From Microbacterium aoyamense (lineage in GTDB: Bacteria > Actinomycetota > Actinomycetes > Actinomycetales > Microbacteriaceae), in the NCBI RefSeq assembly GCF_023155855.1, contig NZ_JAKNUT010000001.1, positions 1,286,120-1,350,119 on the forward strand: a stretch of DNA of 64,000 bases, written 5' to 3'. A program made the translations under genes and the position numbers. A model generated the notes under the pieces. The model was not told the origin of the DNA. It ran no database searches and was given only the letters and a program-made list of their open reading frames with translations. This document shows positions 50,036-59,498 of this stretch, piece by piece; within the stretch, counting starts at the first letter, position 1; each line of letters begins with the position of its first letter.

Positions 50036-51745
50036 GTGGACACCGACGTCCTCAGCCGCAAGGAGCAGGCGCTCACACCGTCGACGGCCGACCCGCTCTG
50101 GTGGCGGTCCGCCGTCATCTACCAGGTGTACGTGCGCAGCTTCGCCGACGGCAACGGCGACGGCACGGGCGACCTCGCGGGCGTGCGGGCGCACCTCGGC
50201 TACCTCAAGGATCTCGGCGTCGACGCGATCTGGTTCAACCCGTGGTACCCGAGCCCCATGGCGGACGGCGGTTACGACGTCGAGGACTACCGCGACATCG
50301 ATCCGCGCTTCGGCACGCTGGCCGAGGCCGAGATCCTCATCCGAGAGGCGCTGGCCCTCGGCATCCGCACCATCATCGACGTCGTCCCCAATCACATCTC
50401 CGAGCGCCACGAGTGGTTCCAGGCGGCGCTCGCGGCGGGCCCGGGCAGCCCCGAGCGCGAGCGATTCTGGTTCCACCCCGGCAAGGGCGAGGACGGCTCC
50501 GAGATCCCCACGCACTGGGTCTCGAGCTTCCAGGGCGAGACGTGGACGCGCACGACGAACCCCGACGGCACGCCGGGCGAGTGGTACCTGCACATGTTCA
50601 CGCCCGAGCAGCCGGACCTCAACTGGAACCACCCCGACGTGCGGCGCGAGCACGAGGACATCCTGCGGTTCTGGTTCGACCGGGGCGTCGCGGGCGTGCG
50701 CATCGACTCCGCCGCTCTGCTCATCAAGGACCCCGACCTCCCCGAAGTGGGGGAGAAGGATGACCACCCGACCGAGGATCGCGACGAGCTGCACGACGTC
50801 TACCGCTCGTGGCGCGCGATCGCCGACTCCTACCCCGGGACGCGCGTCCTCGTCGGCGAGATCTGGGTGCCCGACATCGTGCGCTTCACGAACTACCTGC
50901 GCCCCGACGAGATGCACACGGCCTTCAACTTCGACTTCCTCGCGCGGCCGTGGGGCGCGGCATCCTTCCGTGAGTCGATCACGGCGACGCTGGCCGCGCA
51001 CGCACCCGTCGGCGCTCCGTCGACGTGGGTCCTGAGCAATCACGACGTGACGCGCCCCGTCACCCGGTACGGGCGCGAAGACACGACGTTCGCGTTCCTC
51101 AAGAAGCGGTTCGGGGTGCCGACCGACCCCGAGCTCGGGCTGCACCGCGCACGCGCGGCGGCGCTCCTGGTCGCGGCACTGCCCGGCAGTCTGTACATCT
51201 ACCAGGGCGACGAGCTCGGGCTTCCCGAGGTGGAGGACCTCCCGCTCGAGGTCATCGAGGACCCGATGCACTACCGTTCGGGGGGCATCGATCCCGGACG
51301 CGATGGATGCCGCGTCCCGCTCCCGTGGGCAGGAGAGGCAGCGCCCTACGGGTTCAGCCCCGACGGCACCGCGACCTGGCTGCCGCAGCCGGCCGGATGG
51401 CGCGGTCTCACGGTGGCGGCGCAGGACGCGGACCCCGCCTCGACGCTCAACCTGTACCGCGACGCGCTGCGTCTGCGTCGCGAGCTGCCCGAGCTCGGCG
51501 ACGGGCCGCTCGAGTGGCTCGACGGCCTCGGCGACGAGGTTCTCGCCTTCCGTCGCGGCGACGGGTTCGCGTGCGTCGTCAACACGGGCGAAGATTCCGT
51601 GCCGCTGCCGGACGGCGCGACCGTGCTCCTGGCGAGCACACCTCTGCACGACGGCTCCCTCCCCGGCAACACGACAGCGTGGCTGCGCTCTCACGGCGCG
51701 ACCACCACCCCCAACCCCCCGGAAGGCCGTGCGCCGAGAGGCTGA
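50036..51745 (+). CDS. GH13 alpha-glucosidase
   Basis: A 569-residue alpha-amylase-superfamily enzyme of the oligo-1,6-glucosidase/alpha-glucosidase group. WWRSAVIYQVYVRSFADGNGDG is the usual opening. The four conserved regions are DVVPNH, GVRIDSAA with nucleophile Asp224, LVGEIW with acid/base Glu275, and LSNHD with Asp337. No signal peptide, so it hydrolyses imported maltose-type sugars. GTG 50036 is preceded by GACGAGGAG. First gene of the operon; next is the binding protein after 32 bases. Final linker is rich in Thr and Pro. Confidence 0.95.
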   Translation: MDTDVLSRKEQALTPSTADPLWWRSAVIYQVYVRSFADGNGDGTGDLAGVRAHLGYLKDLGVDAIWFNPWYPSPMADGGYDVEDYRDIDPRFGTLAEAEILIREALALGIRTIIDVVPNHISERHEWFQAALAAGPGSPERERFWFHPGKGEDGSEIPTHWVSSFQGETWTRTTNPDGTPGEWYLHMFTPEQPDLNWNHPDVRREHEDILRFWFDRGVAGVRIDSAALLIKDPDLPEVGEKDDHPTEDRDELHDVYRSWRAIADSYPGTRVLVGEIWVPDIVRFTNYLRPDEMHTAFNFDFLARPWGAASFRESITATLAAHAPVGAPSTWVLSNHDVTRPVTRYGREDTTFAFLKKRFGVPTDPELGLHRARAAALLVAALPGSLYIYQGDELGLPEVEDLPLEVIEDPMHYRSGGIDPGRDGCRVPLPWAGEAAPYGFSPDGTATWLPQPAGWRGLTVAAQDADPASTLNLYRDALRLRRELPELGDGPLEWLDGLGDEVLAFRRGDGFACVVNTGEDSVPLPDGATVLLASTPLHDGSLPGNTTAWLRSHGATTTPNPPEGRAPRG

Positions 51746-51777
51746 CGCGCGCCCCTTCCACCGAGAAAGGAAAGACG

Positions 51778-53145
51778 ATGAAGTCACCAGCAAGGGTCCT
51801 GCTCGCCGGTGTCGCCGTGGTGGCGACCGTCGGAGCTCTCGCCGGCTGCAACGCCGGCGGCGGCGATGAGAGCAGCGGAAAGGTCGAGCTGCGCGTCGCG
51901 ACGTTCCCGCCGGGAGCGGATGCCGCGGCCTACGAGGCCTTCGCGGCTCAGGAGAAGCAGTTCGAGGAAGAGAACCCCGACATCGACATCATCGGCGTCG
52001 AGTACGAGTGGGAAGGGCCGACGTTCGCGGTCCAGCTCGCCGGCGGCTCGCTGCCCGATGTCTTCACGGTGCCGTTCACCGACGCCAAGACGCTGCTCGA
52101 GAACGGCCAGCTCATGGACGTCACAGCCGAGATGGACGAGCTCGGCTACACCGACAGCTTCAACCCGATCATCCTGGACGCCGTCACGGGCGCCGACGGC
52201 AAGCTCTACGGCTTCCCGCGCCAGGCGTACGCGAACGCCCTGAGCTACAACCGCGAGCTCTTCGAAGCGGCCGGGCTCGACCCCGACTCGCCGCCCGAGA
52301 CGTGGGCCGAGGTGCAGGAGTACGCGAAGCAGATCACGGATGCCACGGGCAAGGCCGGCTACTCGCAGATGGCGATCAACAACACGGGCGGCTGGCAGCT
52401 CACGGTCGGCACCGTCGCGCGCGGTGGTCGCACCCAGATCGACAACGAGGACGGCAGCGCCGAGTCGACGATCGACAACCCCGCTACGAAGGGCGTGCTG
52501 GAGTTCCTGCACGCGCTGAAGTGGGAGGACGGCTCGTTCGGCTCTAAGGTCGACCTCGACTGGGGCATGATCAACCAGGAGTTCGCGGCCGGCAACATCG
52601 GCATGTACACCACGGGTTCCGACATCTACACCGCTCTCGTGCGCGACTTCGGGCTGGACCCCGACGTCTACGGCATGACCGTCATCCCGCTCGAAGGCGA
52701 TGAGCCGGGCACGCTCGGCGGCGGCGACATCGCCGTCATGAGCCCGACGATCGACGACGAGACCAAGGCCGCGGGGGTGAAATGGATCGACTGGTACTAC
52801 ATGCAGAAGCTCCTGAACGAGGACGCCGCCGTGCTGGATGCCCAGACGCTCAACGAGTCCGGTCAGGCCGTCGGCACCCCGGTGCTGCCGGTCCTCAGTC
52901 GCGAGCTGTACGAGGAGTCGCTCATCTGGATCCAGGACTTCATCAACGTCCCACTCGAGCAGATGGCGCCGTTCCGCGAGCGGATCTGGGACCAGACGCC
53001 GGTCGGCGAGGCGAAGAAGAAGACGCAGGAGGTCTACGCTCTCCTCGACACCGTGGTCCAGACGGTCCTCACCGATGAGAACGCCGACATCGACGCTCTT
53101 CTGAAGCAGGCGCAGACCGACGCGCAGGCCCTGCTCGACAGCTAG
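51778..53145 (+). CDS. Alpha-glucoside-type ABC substrate-binding lipoprotein
   Basis: A 455-residue cluster-B solute-binding protein. Signal peptide with lipobox GALAGC and Cys24; mature part contains LAGGSLPDVFTVPFTDAKTLLE, KLYGFPRQAYANALSYNREL and WGMINQEFAAGNIGMYTTGSD. ATG 51778 has AAAGGA eight bases upstream. It lies 32 bases after the GH13 gene, implying an alpha-glucoside ligand. Followed by a perfect hairpin and then two permease genes; no ATPase in the operon. Confidence 0.95.
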   Translation: MKSPARVLLAGVAVVATVGALAGCNAGGGDESSGKVELRVATFPPGADAAAYEAFAAQEKQFEEENPDIDIIGVEYEWEGPTFAVQLAGGSLPDVFTVPFTDAKTLLENGQLMDVTAEMDELGYTDSFNPIILDAVTGADGKLYGFPRQAYANALSYNRELFEAAGLDPDSPPETWAEVQEYAKQITDATGKAGYSQMAINNTGGWQLTVGTVARGGRTQIDNEDGSAESTIDNPATKGVLEFLHALKWEDGSFGSKVDLDWGMINQEFAAGNIGMYTTGSDIYTALVRDFGLDPDVYGMTVIPLEGDEPGTLGGGDIAVMSPTIDDETKAAGVKWIDWYYMQKLLNEDAAVLDAQTLNESGQAVGTPVLPVLSRELYEESLIWIQDFINVPLEQMAPFRERIWDQTPVGEAKKKTQEVYALLDTVVQTVLTDENADIDALLKQAQTDAQALLDS

Positions 53146-53156
53146 TCCGGATCGAT

Positions 53157-53195
53157 GATGGATGCCGCGGACTCGAGCGGTCCGCGGCATCCATC
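53157..53195 (+). other. Intercistronic hairpin after the second binding-protein gene
   Basis: Perfect 15-bp stem: arms 53157-53171 and 53181-53195, 9-base loop, 11 bases after the stop. No T tract. Mirrors the hairpin at 26265 and probably sets the ratio of binding protein to permease. Confidence 0.75.
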
Positions 53196-53216
53196 TCCCC
53201 CACCCGAGAGATGACG

Positions 53217-54185
53217 ATGACCATGACGACTCTCGAGCGGCAGGACGAGGCATCCGCCCCGCCGCCCGTCGTACCGGTGCGCCGTAGGACCCGGCGCACG
53301 CCGCTCACCTGGTATCGCGGCGGGGGCCTGTGGAACCTGCTGTTCCTGCTGCCCATGATCTTCGTGTTCTTCTTCTTCTCGTGGTCGCCGATCGTGCAGT
53401 CGGTGATCATGAGCCTGCAGAAGACGAATCTGATCGTCTCGGAGTGGGTCGGCTTCGACAACTACGTCACCGTCCTGACGGATCCGCAGCTCGGTGCAGC
53501 GGTGCTCAACACGGTCTACTTCGCGGCGCTCGCGCTGCTGTTCGGCTTCCCGCTGCCGCTGTTCATGGCGGTGCTGATGAGCGAGGTCCGGCGGGGCAAG
53601 GGCGTCTACTCGGCGCTCGCGTACCTGCCCGTCGTGATCCCGCCCGTCGTCGCGGTGCTGCTGTGGAAGTTCTTCTACAGCGCCGATCCGTCGGGCGTCT
53701 TCAACACGGTGCTGGGGTGGGTCGGCATCCCGCCGCAGCCGTGGATCCAGTCAGCCGTGCAGGCGATGCCGTCCCTCGTGCTCGAGGCGACGTGGGCCGC
53801 GGCGGGCGGATCGATCATCATCTACCTCGCGGCACTCCTCTCGGTGCCGCCCGAGCTCTACGACGCGGCAGAGGTCGACGGCGCCGGCATCTGGCGCAAG
53901 GTGTGGCACGTCACGCTGCCGCAGCTGCGCGGCATCCTCTTCATCATGCTGATCCTGCAGGTAATCGCGACCGCGCAGGTGTTCCTCGAGCCGTTCCTGT
54001 TCACGGGCGGCGGCCCCGCCGGCGCGACCCGCACGATCCTGCTGTACATCTACGACAAGGCGTTCCGCAACAGTCTCGGCGGCGACTACGGCGAAGCCAC
54101 CGCCGTGTCCGTGCTGCTGGCGATCGTGCTGGCGATCCTGTCGTGGCTGTACTTCAAGCTCACCAACCGCTGGAGCACCTCATGA
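53217..54185 (+). CDS. Sugar ABC transporter permease (MalF type), alpha-glucoside system
   Basis: A 322-residue permease with about six helices, the first at LLFLLPMIFVFFFFSWSPIVQ. The EAA loop is YDAAEVDGAGIWRKVWHVTLP. Of three in-frame ATGs, 53217 has the best distance (6 bases) from CGAGAG; 53211 is too close and 53223 is also possible. The basic N-terminal tail is cytoplasmic. Coupled by ATGA to the next permease. Confidence 0.93.
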   Translation: MTMTTLERQDEASAPPPVVPVRRRTRRTPLTWYRGGGLWNLLFLLPMIFVFFFFSWSPIVQSVIMSLQKTNLIVSEWVGFDNYVTVLTDPQLGAAVLNTVYFAALALLFGFPLPLFMAVLMSEVRRGKGVYSALAYLPVVIPPVVAVLLWKFFYSADPSGVFNTVLGWVGIPPQPWIQSAVQAMPSLVLEATWAAAGGSIIIYLAALLSVPPELYDAAEVDGAGIWRKVWHVTLPQLRGILFIMLILQVIATAQVFLEPFLFTGGGPAGATRTILLYIYDKAFRNSLGGDYGEATAVSVLLAIVLAILSWLYFKLTNRWSTS

Positions 54186-55159
54186 TGACGACGGCGCCCA
54201 TCCGCGAAGGGGCCCGCGGACTGGTCTCGAAGCGCAACGTCTTCGGCCGCAAGAAGCTCGACTCGATCGACGACCTCGCCGAGCGGACGATCGTGTCGGC
54301 GTCGGAGCGGCGGCGCCCCGGCACGCGGATCTGGATGACGCTGACCCACGTGTTCCTCGCGGTCACGCTCGTGATCGCGGGGCTCGGCCCGATCCTGTGG
54401 CTCGCGAAGTCGGCGGTCACACCGACGCAGGACACCCTGCAGCAGCCCTTCGCGCTGTGGCCGAACGGCATCGACTGGGCGAACCTGTCCACGGCGTGGA
54501 ACGACATCCACATCGACCAGTACTTCTGGAACACGATCATCATCGCCGCGGGGGCATGGTTCTCGCAGCTGTTCATCGCGACGACCGCCGGGTACGCGCT
54601 GTCGGTGCTGCGTCCGCGCTACGCACCGATCCTCAACGGCCTCGTCCTCGCGACCCTCTTCATCCCGGGCATCGTGCTCCTCGTGCCGCTGTACCTCACG
54701 ATCGTCTCGCCTCCGCTGCTCGGCCGTGACGCGAGCATGCTCAACAACTACCTCGCGGTGTGGCTGCCGATGGCCGCGAACGCGTTCAACATCCTGCTCG
54801 TCAAGCGGTTCTTCGACAATCTGCCCCGAGAGGTGTTCGAGGCGGCCAGGACCGACGGCGCGGGGCCGTTCCGACTGTTCTGGTCGATCGTGCTGCCCAT
54901 GTCGAAGCCGATCCTCGGCGTCGTCTCGGTCTTCGCGATCATCGCCGCGTGGAAGGACTACCTCTGGCCCGCGCTCGTGCTGCCCGACCCCGCGGTGCAG
55001 CCGCTGTCGGTCCGCCTGCCGGCGGTGCAGTCGCAGACCGAGCTCGACGTCTTCCTCGCGGCGCTCGCGATCTCGGCGCTCATCCCCATCGGCATGTTCC
55101 TCCTCTTCCAGTCGGTCTTCCTGCGCTCCGCGGGGCTCGGAGGCGCCGTCAAGGGCTGA
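54182..55159 (+). CDS. Sugar ABC transporter permease (MalG type), alpha-glucoside system
   Basis: A 325-residue permease. A ~55-residue charged N-terminus precedes the first helix at MTLTHVFLAVTLVIAGLGPIL. The EAA loop is FEAARTDGAGPFRLFWSIVLP. Two adjacent ATGs exist (54182, 54185); the first overlaps the previous stop. Ends in GLGGAVKG. It completes the importer except for the ATPase. No clear terminator follows within the 159-base gap before the next gene. Confidence 0.94.
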   Translation: MMTTAPIREGARGLVSKRNVFGRKKLDSIDDLAERTIVSASERRRPGTRIWMTLTHVFLAVTLVIAGLGPILWLAKSAVTPTQDTLQQPFALWPNGIDWANLSTAWNDIHIDQYFWNTIIIAAGAWFSQLFIATTAGYALSVLRPRYAPILNGLVLATLFIPGIVLLVPLYLTIVSPPLLGRDASMLNNYLAVWLPMAANAFNILLVKRFFDNLPREVFEAARTDGAGPFRLFWSIVLPMSKPILGVVSVFAIIAAWKDYLWPALVLPDPAVQPLSVRLPAVQSQTELDVFLAALAISALIPIGMFLLFQSVFLRSAGLGGAVKG

Positions 55160-55225
55160 GGGATGCCGCGCCATGGCCTGGTTCGTGACGTATTCGTGGA
55201 GGGGGCTAGGCGATGTCCGACCCGG

Positions 55226-55254
55226 TTGATACGTTCGATGCGTGTGAATAGGGC
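55226..55254 (+). promoter_or_regulatory. Promoter of the Ig-like surface protein gene
   Basis: TTGATA (55226-55231), 17-base spacer, TAGGGC (55249-55254). The leader to 55319 has a G/C-rich stretch that can form a short hairpin. Confidence 0.45.
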
Positions 55255-55318
55255 CGTCCCTGGGGGGGCGGTCACGGGGTGTTCACGCACACGACACGAA
55301 TACTGGGGAGTTCTCACG

Positions 55319-57094
55319 TTGCCTACGCATAAGCGTGGGCGCGCAGTGGTTGCCGGCATCGCCGGGGCCGCCATCGTCGCGCCCGCTGTCCTTCTGTCCA
55401 CGCCCGCTTTCGCCGCCGAGCCCGACACGACGAAGCCGGTGATCACGGCTATCACGCCCGGCGACGGTTCGGTCGTCCGCGGTACGGCGAAGTTCACCGC
55501 ATCCATCGACGAGGCGGCCATGTCGTACTCGTATCTCGAGTTCAACGTGGGCGGTCGCTGGCTGACCGACGACACGAAGGAGCCGGGCTCGGTCAAGTAC
55601 GGCAACTCACCGTCGATCACGCTCGACACCACCCGCTGGGCAGACGGCCTGTACGGGCTCAAGGTCAATGCCGTCGACAAGAGCGGCAACGGCGCCGAGA
55701 AGCGTGTCGCCGTGACGATCGACAACACCGCCCCCGCGATCACGACCAACCTCGTCGACGGTCAGTTCGTCTCGGGCAAGGGCGACATCGTCGTGACGGT
55801 GGCTGACGCGAACCCGCTCGCGTACCACGCGCAGCTGTACAAGGCCGACGGCACCCAGGTGCCCGCGGTGAAGGGCTACTCGTACGCGCCCTCGGGCACC
55901 ACGCTCACGATCCCCGCGACCGATTGGAACGCGCTCGCCGACGGCTCGTACTACCTCGCCGTCTCGGCGCGCGACAAGGCCGACAACGCGGCATCGCTCA
56001 AGGTCGCTCTCGTGCGCGACAGCACGCGTCCCGAGATCACGGTCGTCTCGCCCGGCGCGGACGCCTTCGTGGGGCGCTCCGCCGTCGTCGAGTTCACGGC
56101 GACGGATGCCTCGGGCTTCGATGTGGTGGCGGCGAACCTCTATCGCGGCTCGACGCTGCTGCGCACCCTCGTGCGCGCCGAGGCTCCCGCCGGCACCGAG
56201 TGGTCGGGCACGGGCACGCTGCCCGCCGACCTCGCCGACGGCGCGTACTCGATCCGCTTCGGCGCGACCGACAAGGCCAAGAACAACCGCACCGTCACGC
56301 GCTCCATCACCGTCGATGCGACGGCCCCCGTCGTGAAGATCGCGGCGCCGGCCGCCCGCGATGCCGTCCGCGGCAATCTCACGGTGTCGGGCACGGCGAC
56401 CGATACGGGTGCGGGGATCGACGAGGTCGTGCTGCACGTGCGCAAGGTGAAGGACAACGGCAACCTCGACGGCTTCCTCAACACCGTCACGGTTCCCGTC
56501 GTCGACGGCGCGTGGTCGGTCACGCTCCCGTCGACGGGCTTCGCCGATGGCGCCTACGGCGTCACGGTGCTCGCGACCGACCGCGTCGGCAACACGAACG
56601 GCGGCGGCGCCAGCGTCAAGCCGTTCACGATCGACAACACCCGCCCGGGTCTCGCGATCGTCGCCCCCACCAGCGGTTCGTCCGTCGTCGCCGGTGCGTC
56701 GGTCGACGTCGTCCTCTCGGCGAGCGACGCCGGTTCGCTCAACCGGGTCGCCGCGAACCTCTACGACTCCGCCGGTGAGCTCGTGAAGGCGATCGGTGCG
56801 ACGTCGGGCACGTCGGCCATCGGCGCGACGACGTGGGAAGGCACGTACTCCTTCCCCGCGGGCATCGAGCCGGGTGCGTACACGATCCGTGCCAGCGCGT
56901 CCGACGTGACGGGCAACACGCGCACGGTCACGTCCTCGGTTCTCGTGACGGCGCCCGTCGTCGAGCCGCCGGTGGTCGAGCCGCCCGTCGTGCAGCCGCC
57001 CGTCGTCGAGCCGCCGACGAAGCCGACGTTCGCTTCGGTGCTCGAGTGGCTGCGCTACCTGCTGAGCCTGCTGCTCGGAGTGTTCGCGCGCTGA
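55319..57094 (+). CDS. Secreted multi-domain bacterial Ig-like protein
   Basis: A 591-residue exported protein. Signal peptide starts at TTG 55319 (LPTHKRGRAVVAG) with cleavage near AFA (about residue 32); GGGGAG lies eight bases upstream. At least five Ig-like repeats follow, each ending in DNTAP, DSTRP, DATAP or DNTRP and containing GxYxxxVxAxDxxxN patterns. Near the C-terminus is a Pro-Val repeat (VEPPVVEPPVVQPPVVEPP), then a hydrophobic tail of about 20 residues (SVLEWLRYLLSLLLGVFAR) that may anchor the protein or bind other proteins. No catalytic domain. A role as surface adhesin or scaffold is an inference. Confidence 0.85.
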   Translation: MPTHKRGRAVVAGIAGAAIVAPAVLLSTPAFAAEPDTTKPVITAITPGDGSVVRGTAKFTASIDEAAMSYSYLEFNVGGRWLTDDTKEPGSVKYGNSPSITLDTTRWADGLYGLKVNAVDKSGNGAEKRVAVTIDNTAPAITTNLVDGQFVSGKGDIVVTVADANPLAYHAQLYKADGTQVPAVKGYSYAPSGTTLTIPATDWNALADGSYYLAVSARDKADNAASLKVALVRDSTRPEITVVSPGADAFVGRSAVVEFTATDASGFDVVAANLYRGSTLLRTLVRAEAPAGTEWSGTGTLPADLADGAYSIRFGATDKAKNNRTVTRSITVDATAPVVKIAAPAARDAVRGNLTVSGTATDTGAGIDEVVLHVRKVKDNGNLDGFLNTVTVPVVDGAWSVTLPSTGFADGAYGVTVLATDRVGNTNGGGASVKPFTIDNTRPGLAIVAPTSGSSVVAGASVDVVLSASDAGSLNRVAANLYDSAGELVKAIGATSGTSAIGATTWEGTYSFPAGIEPGAYTIRASASDVTGNTRTVTSSVLVTAPVVEPPVVEPPVVQPPVVEPPTKPTFASVLEWLRYLLSLLLGVFAR

Positions 57095-57107
57095 CAGTGA
57101 TCATCAC

Positions 57108-57139
57108 AGCGGGGCATCGGAGTGATCCGGTGCCCCGCT
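57108..57139. terminator. Hairpin terminator after the Ig-like protein gene
   Basis: Arms 57108-57120 and 57127-57139 pair at 12 of 13 positions with a 6-base loop, between convergent stops at 57094 and 57160. No strong T tract. Confidence 0.7.
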
Positions 57140-57159
57140 TCCGTTCGGTGCGGTGCCGG

Positions 57160-58179
57160 TCAGAGGCCGGTCACGTCGTGCCCGCGCGGCACCGCGACCA
57201 GGAGTGCGCCCGGGTCGATCCGCGTGCGGACCGCGACGGCCTCGCCGAACTCGTCGCCGTCCAACTGCACGGGCTTCGGATCGGTGGATGCGACGTCGAT
57301 GCCGTCCCCGCGCGAATAGAGCACCGAGTTGTCCTTCGTGCGCAGCGCGAGCATCCGCCTGCCCGTCTTGGACTTGCGCAGCACGCTGTTGTCCCACGCG
57401 ACGCGGCGCCAGACGAAGAGCCAGCCGAAGGCGCCCTTGGGCTGGAAGATGACGACGTCGAGTGCGCCGTCGGTGATCGACGCGTCGGGCACGAGCTCGA
57501 GTCCCGCGGGGAGCGACCCGCAGTTCGCGAAGAGCACGCTCTGGACGCGTGCGCTGTGCAGGCGGCGCCCCGGGAGCTGGTACATGATCCGGAACGGCTT
57601 CGCGTTCACGAGCGAGCGCGCTGCCCCGTCGACGTACGCGACCCAGCCGACGGACTTCTTGAGCTGGGGATTCGTGTTCGCGATCATCGCGGCATCCAAT
57701 CCCATCCCACCCATCACGACGAAGGCATGCTTGTCGAGCGTTCCGTCGGCACGACGAAGCTCGGCGAGGCCGACGTCCATCGCCAGGGTGTCACCGTCGA
57801 ACGTCGCGCGGATCATCGCCTCGCGATCGGTGAGCGGCAGCCGCAGGTTCCGGGCGAGGAGGTTGCCCGTGCCGCTCGGCACGATCGTGAGCTTCACGCC
57901 GGAGCCTGCCATCGCCTCGGACACCGCGCGGACGGTTCCGTCACCCCCCGCGACGAGGACGGCATCGGCTCCGGCCGCGAGCAGCTCCTTCGTCGCGCTG
58001 TCGCCGAGATCCTCGATCGTGGTCTCACGGAAGAGCGGCTCACCCCAACCCGCCGCCGCGGACGCTTTCGTCACGGCGCCGCGCAGCGCGTCGGTGTCGA
58101 CCTTCGTCGGGTTGTACACGAGTGCGGCCCGGCGCACGTTCGCGGCCGCCGAGGGGGCATCGGCGGGGGGAGGCGTCAT
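57160..58179 (-). CDS. Diacylglycerol/lipid kinase family protein
   Basis: A 339-residue DAGK-catalytic-domain protein related to YegS, DgkB and sphingosine kinases. RAALVYNPTK opens the domain, followed by the nucleotide motif VAGGDGTVRAVSEAM and SGTGNLLARNL, later FVVMGGMGLDAAMI, and the C-terminal domain with DPKPVQLDGDEFGE. These features fit ATP-dependent lipid phosphorylation at the inner membrane face. ATG 58179 precedes a Pro/Ala-rich start. Transcribed away from serS. Confidence 0.93.
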   Translation of the reverse strand: MTPPPADAPSAAANVRRAALVYNPTKVDTDALRGAVTKASAAAGWGEPLFRETTIEDLGDSATKELLAAGADAVLVAGGDGTVRAVSEAMAGSGVKLTIVPSGTGNLLARNLRLPLTDREAMIRATFDGDTLAMDVGLAELRRADGTLDKHAFVVMGGMGLDAAMIANTNPQLKKSVGWVAYVDGAARSLVNAKPFRIMYQLPGRRLHSARVQSVLFANCGSLPAGLELVPDASITDGALDVVIFQPKGAFGWLFVWRRVAWDNSVLRKSKTGRRMLALRTKDNSVLYSRGDGIDVASTDPKPVQLDGDEFGEAVAVRTRIDPGALLVAVPRGHDVTGL

Positions 58180-58220
58180 GCTGAAACGATAGCCCCGGAT
58201 GCCGCGCCACCGGCGCTCAG

Positions 58221-58226
58221 TAGACT
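58221..58226 (+). promoter_or_regulatory. -10 element of serS
   Basis: TAGACT ends six bases before GTG 58233, suggesting a leaderless transcript; -35 is not obvious. Confidence 0.45.
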
Positions 58227-58232
58227 TGACCG

Positions 58233-59498
58233 GTGATCGATCCCGTACTCCTCCGTGAGAATCCCGAGCTGGTCAAGCGCTCGCAGGAAGCGCGTGGCGA
58301 GTCGCCCGACACGGTCGACGACGCCCTCGCCGCCGACCGGGACCGCCGAGCTGCCATCACCACGTTCGAAGAGCTCCGCGCCGAGCAGAACGCCCACGGC
58401 AAGCGCGTCGCCCAGGCTCCGAAAGACGAGAAGGCGGCGCTCGTCGCCGCGGCGAAGGATCTCAGCGAGCGCGTCAAGCAGGCACAGCACGCCGTCACGG
58501 CGGCGGAGGAGGCATCCGACGCCGCCTTCGCCCGCGTCGAGAACATCGTCATCGACGGTGTTCCGGCCGGTGGCGAGGAGAACTTCGTCACCCTTCGCAC
58601 GCACGGCGGAACGCCCAGCTTCGACTTCGAGCCCCTCGACCACCTCGCCCTCGGCGAGAAGCTCGGCGCGATCGACATGGAGCGCGGCACGAAGGTGTCG
58701 GGAAGCCGCTTCTACTTCCTGACCGGCATCGGCGCCCGTCTCGAGCTCGCGCTCATGAGCCTCGCCCTCGACCGTGCCCTGCAGCACGGCTTCACCCCGA
58801 TCATCCCCCCGACGCTCGTGCGCCCCGAGGTCATGAAGGGCACCGGATTCCTCGGTCAGCACGCCGACGAGGTCTACCACCTCGAAGACGACGACCTCTA
58901 TCTCGTCGGCACGAGCGAGGTCCCGCTCGCGGGCTACCACATGGGCGAGATCCTCGATCTCGGCGCGGGCGCGAAGCGCTACGCCGGGTGGTCGACCTGC
59001 TATCGCCGCGAGGCCGGTTCGTACGGCAAGGACACCCGCGGCATCATCCGCGTGCACCAGTTCAACAAGCTCGAGATGTTCGTCTACACGACGCCCGAGG
59101 ACGCTGAGGCGGAGCACCTGCGACTCGTCGCGCTGCAGGAGGGGATGCTGCAGGACCTCGGTCTGTCTTACCGGGTCATCGACGTGGCGGCCGGCGACCT
59201 CGGCTCGAGCGCCGCCCGCAAGTACGACATCGAGGCGTGGGTGCCGACGCAGGGTGCGTATCGCGAGCTCACCTCGACCTCGAACTGCACGACCTATCAG
59301 GCGCGGCGGCTCGACATCCGGTTCCGCCCCGAAGGGGGCAGGACGCAGCCCGTCGCGACGCTCAACGGCACCCTCGCGACGACGCGCTGGATCGTCGCGA
59401 TGCTCGAGACGCACCAGCGCGCCGACGGCTCGGTGGAGGTGCCCGAGGTGCTGAGGCCGTACCTCGGGGGGCTGGCCGTGTTGGAGCCCATCGCGTGA
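58233..59498 (+). CDS. serS: Seryl-tRNA synthetase
   Basis: Charges tRNA-Ser with serine. The 421-residue size is usual. [18 protein letters not shown] starts the N-terminal coiled-coil arm (residues 1-100) that grips the long variable arm of tRNA-Ser. Class II catalytic motifs: motif 1 around [14 protein letters not shown], motif 2 in [22 protein letters not shown], motif 3 in [20 protein letters not shown] 58233 probably leaderless. Two tRNA-Ser genes lie within 5 kb downstream. Coupled by GTGA to the HAD gene. Confidence 0.98.
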   Translation: MIDPVLLRENPELVKRSQEARGESPDTVDDALAADRDRRAAITTFEELRAEQNAHGKRVAQAPKDEKAALVAAAKDLSERVKQAQHAVTAAEEASDAAFARVENIVIDGVPAGGEENFVTLRTHGGTPSFDFEPLDHLALGEKLGAIDMERGTKVSGSRFYFLTGIGARLELALMSLALDRALQHGFTPIIPPTLVRPEVMKGTGFLGQHADEVYHLEDDDLYLVGTSEVPLAGYHMGEILDLGAGAKRYAGWSTCYRREAGSYGKDTRGIIRVHQFNKLEMFVYTTPEDAEAEHLRLVALQEGMLQDLGLSYRVIDVAAGDLGSSAARKYDIEAWVPTQGAYRELTSTSNCTTYQARRLDIRFRPEGGRTQPVATLNGTLATTRWIVAMLETHQRADGSVEVPEVLRPYLGGLAVLEPIA

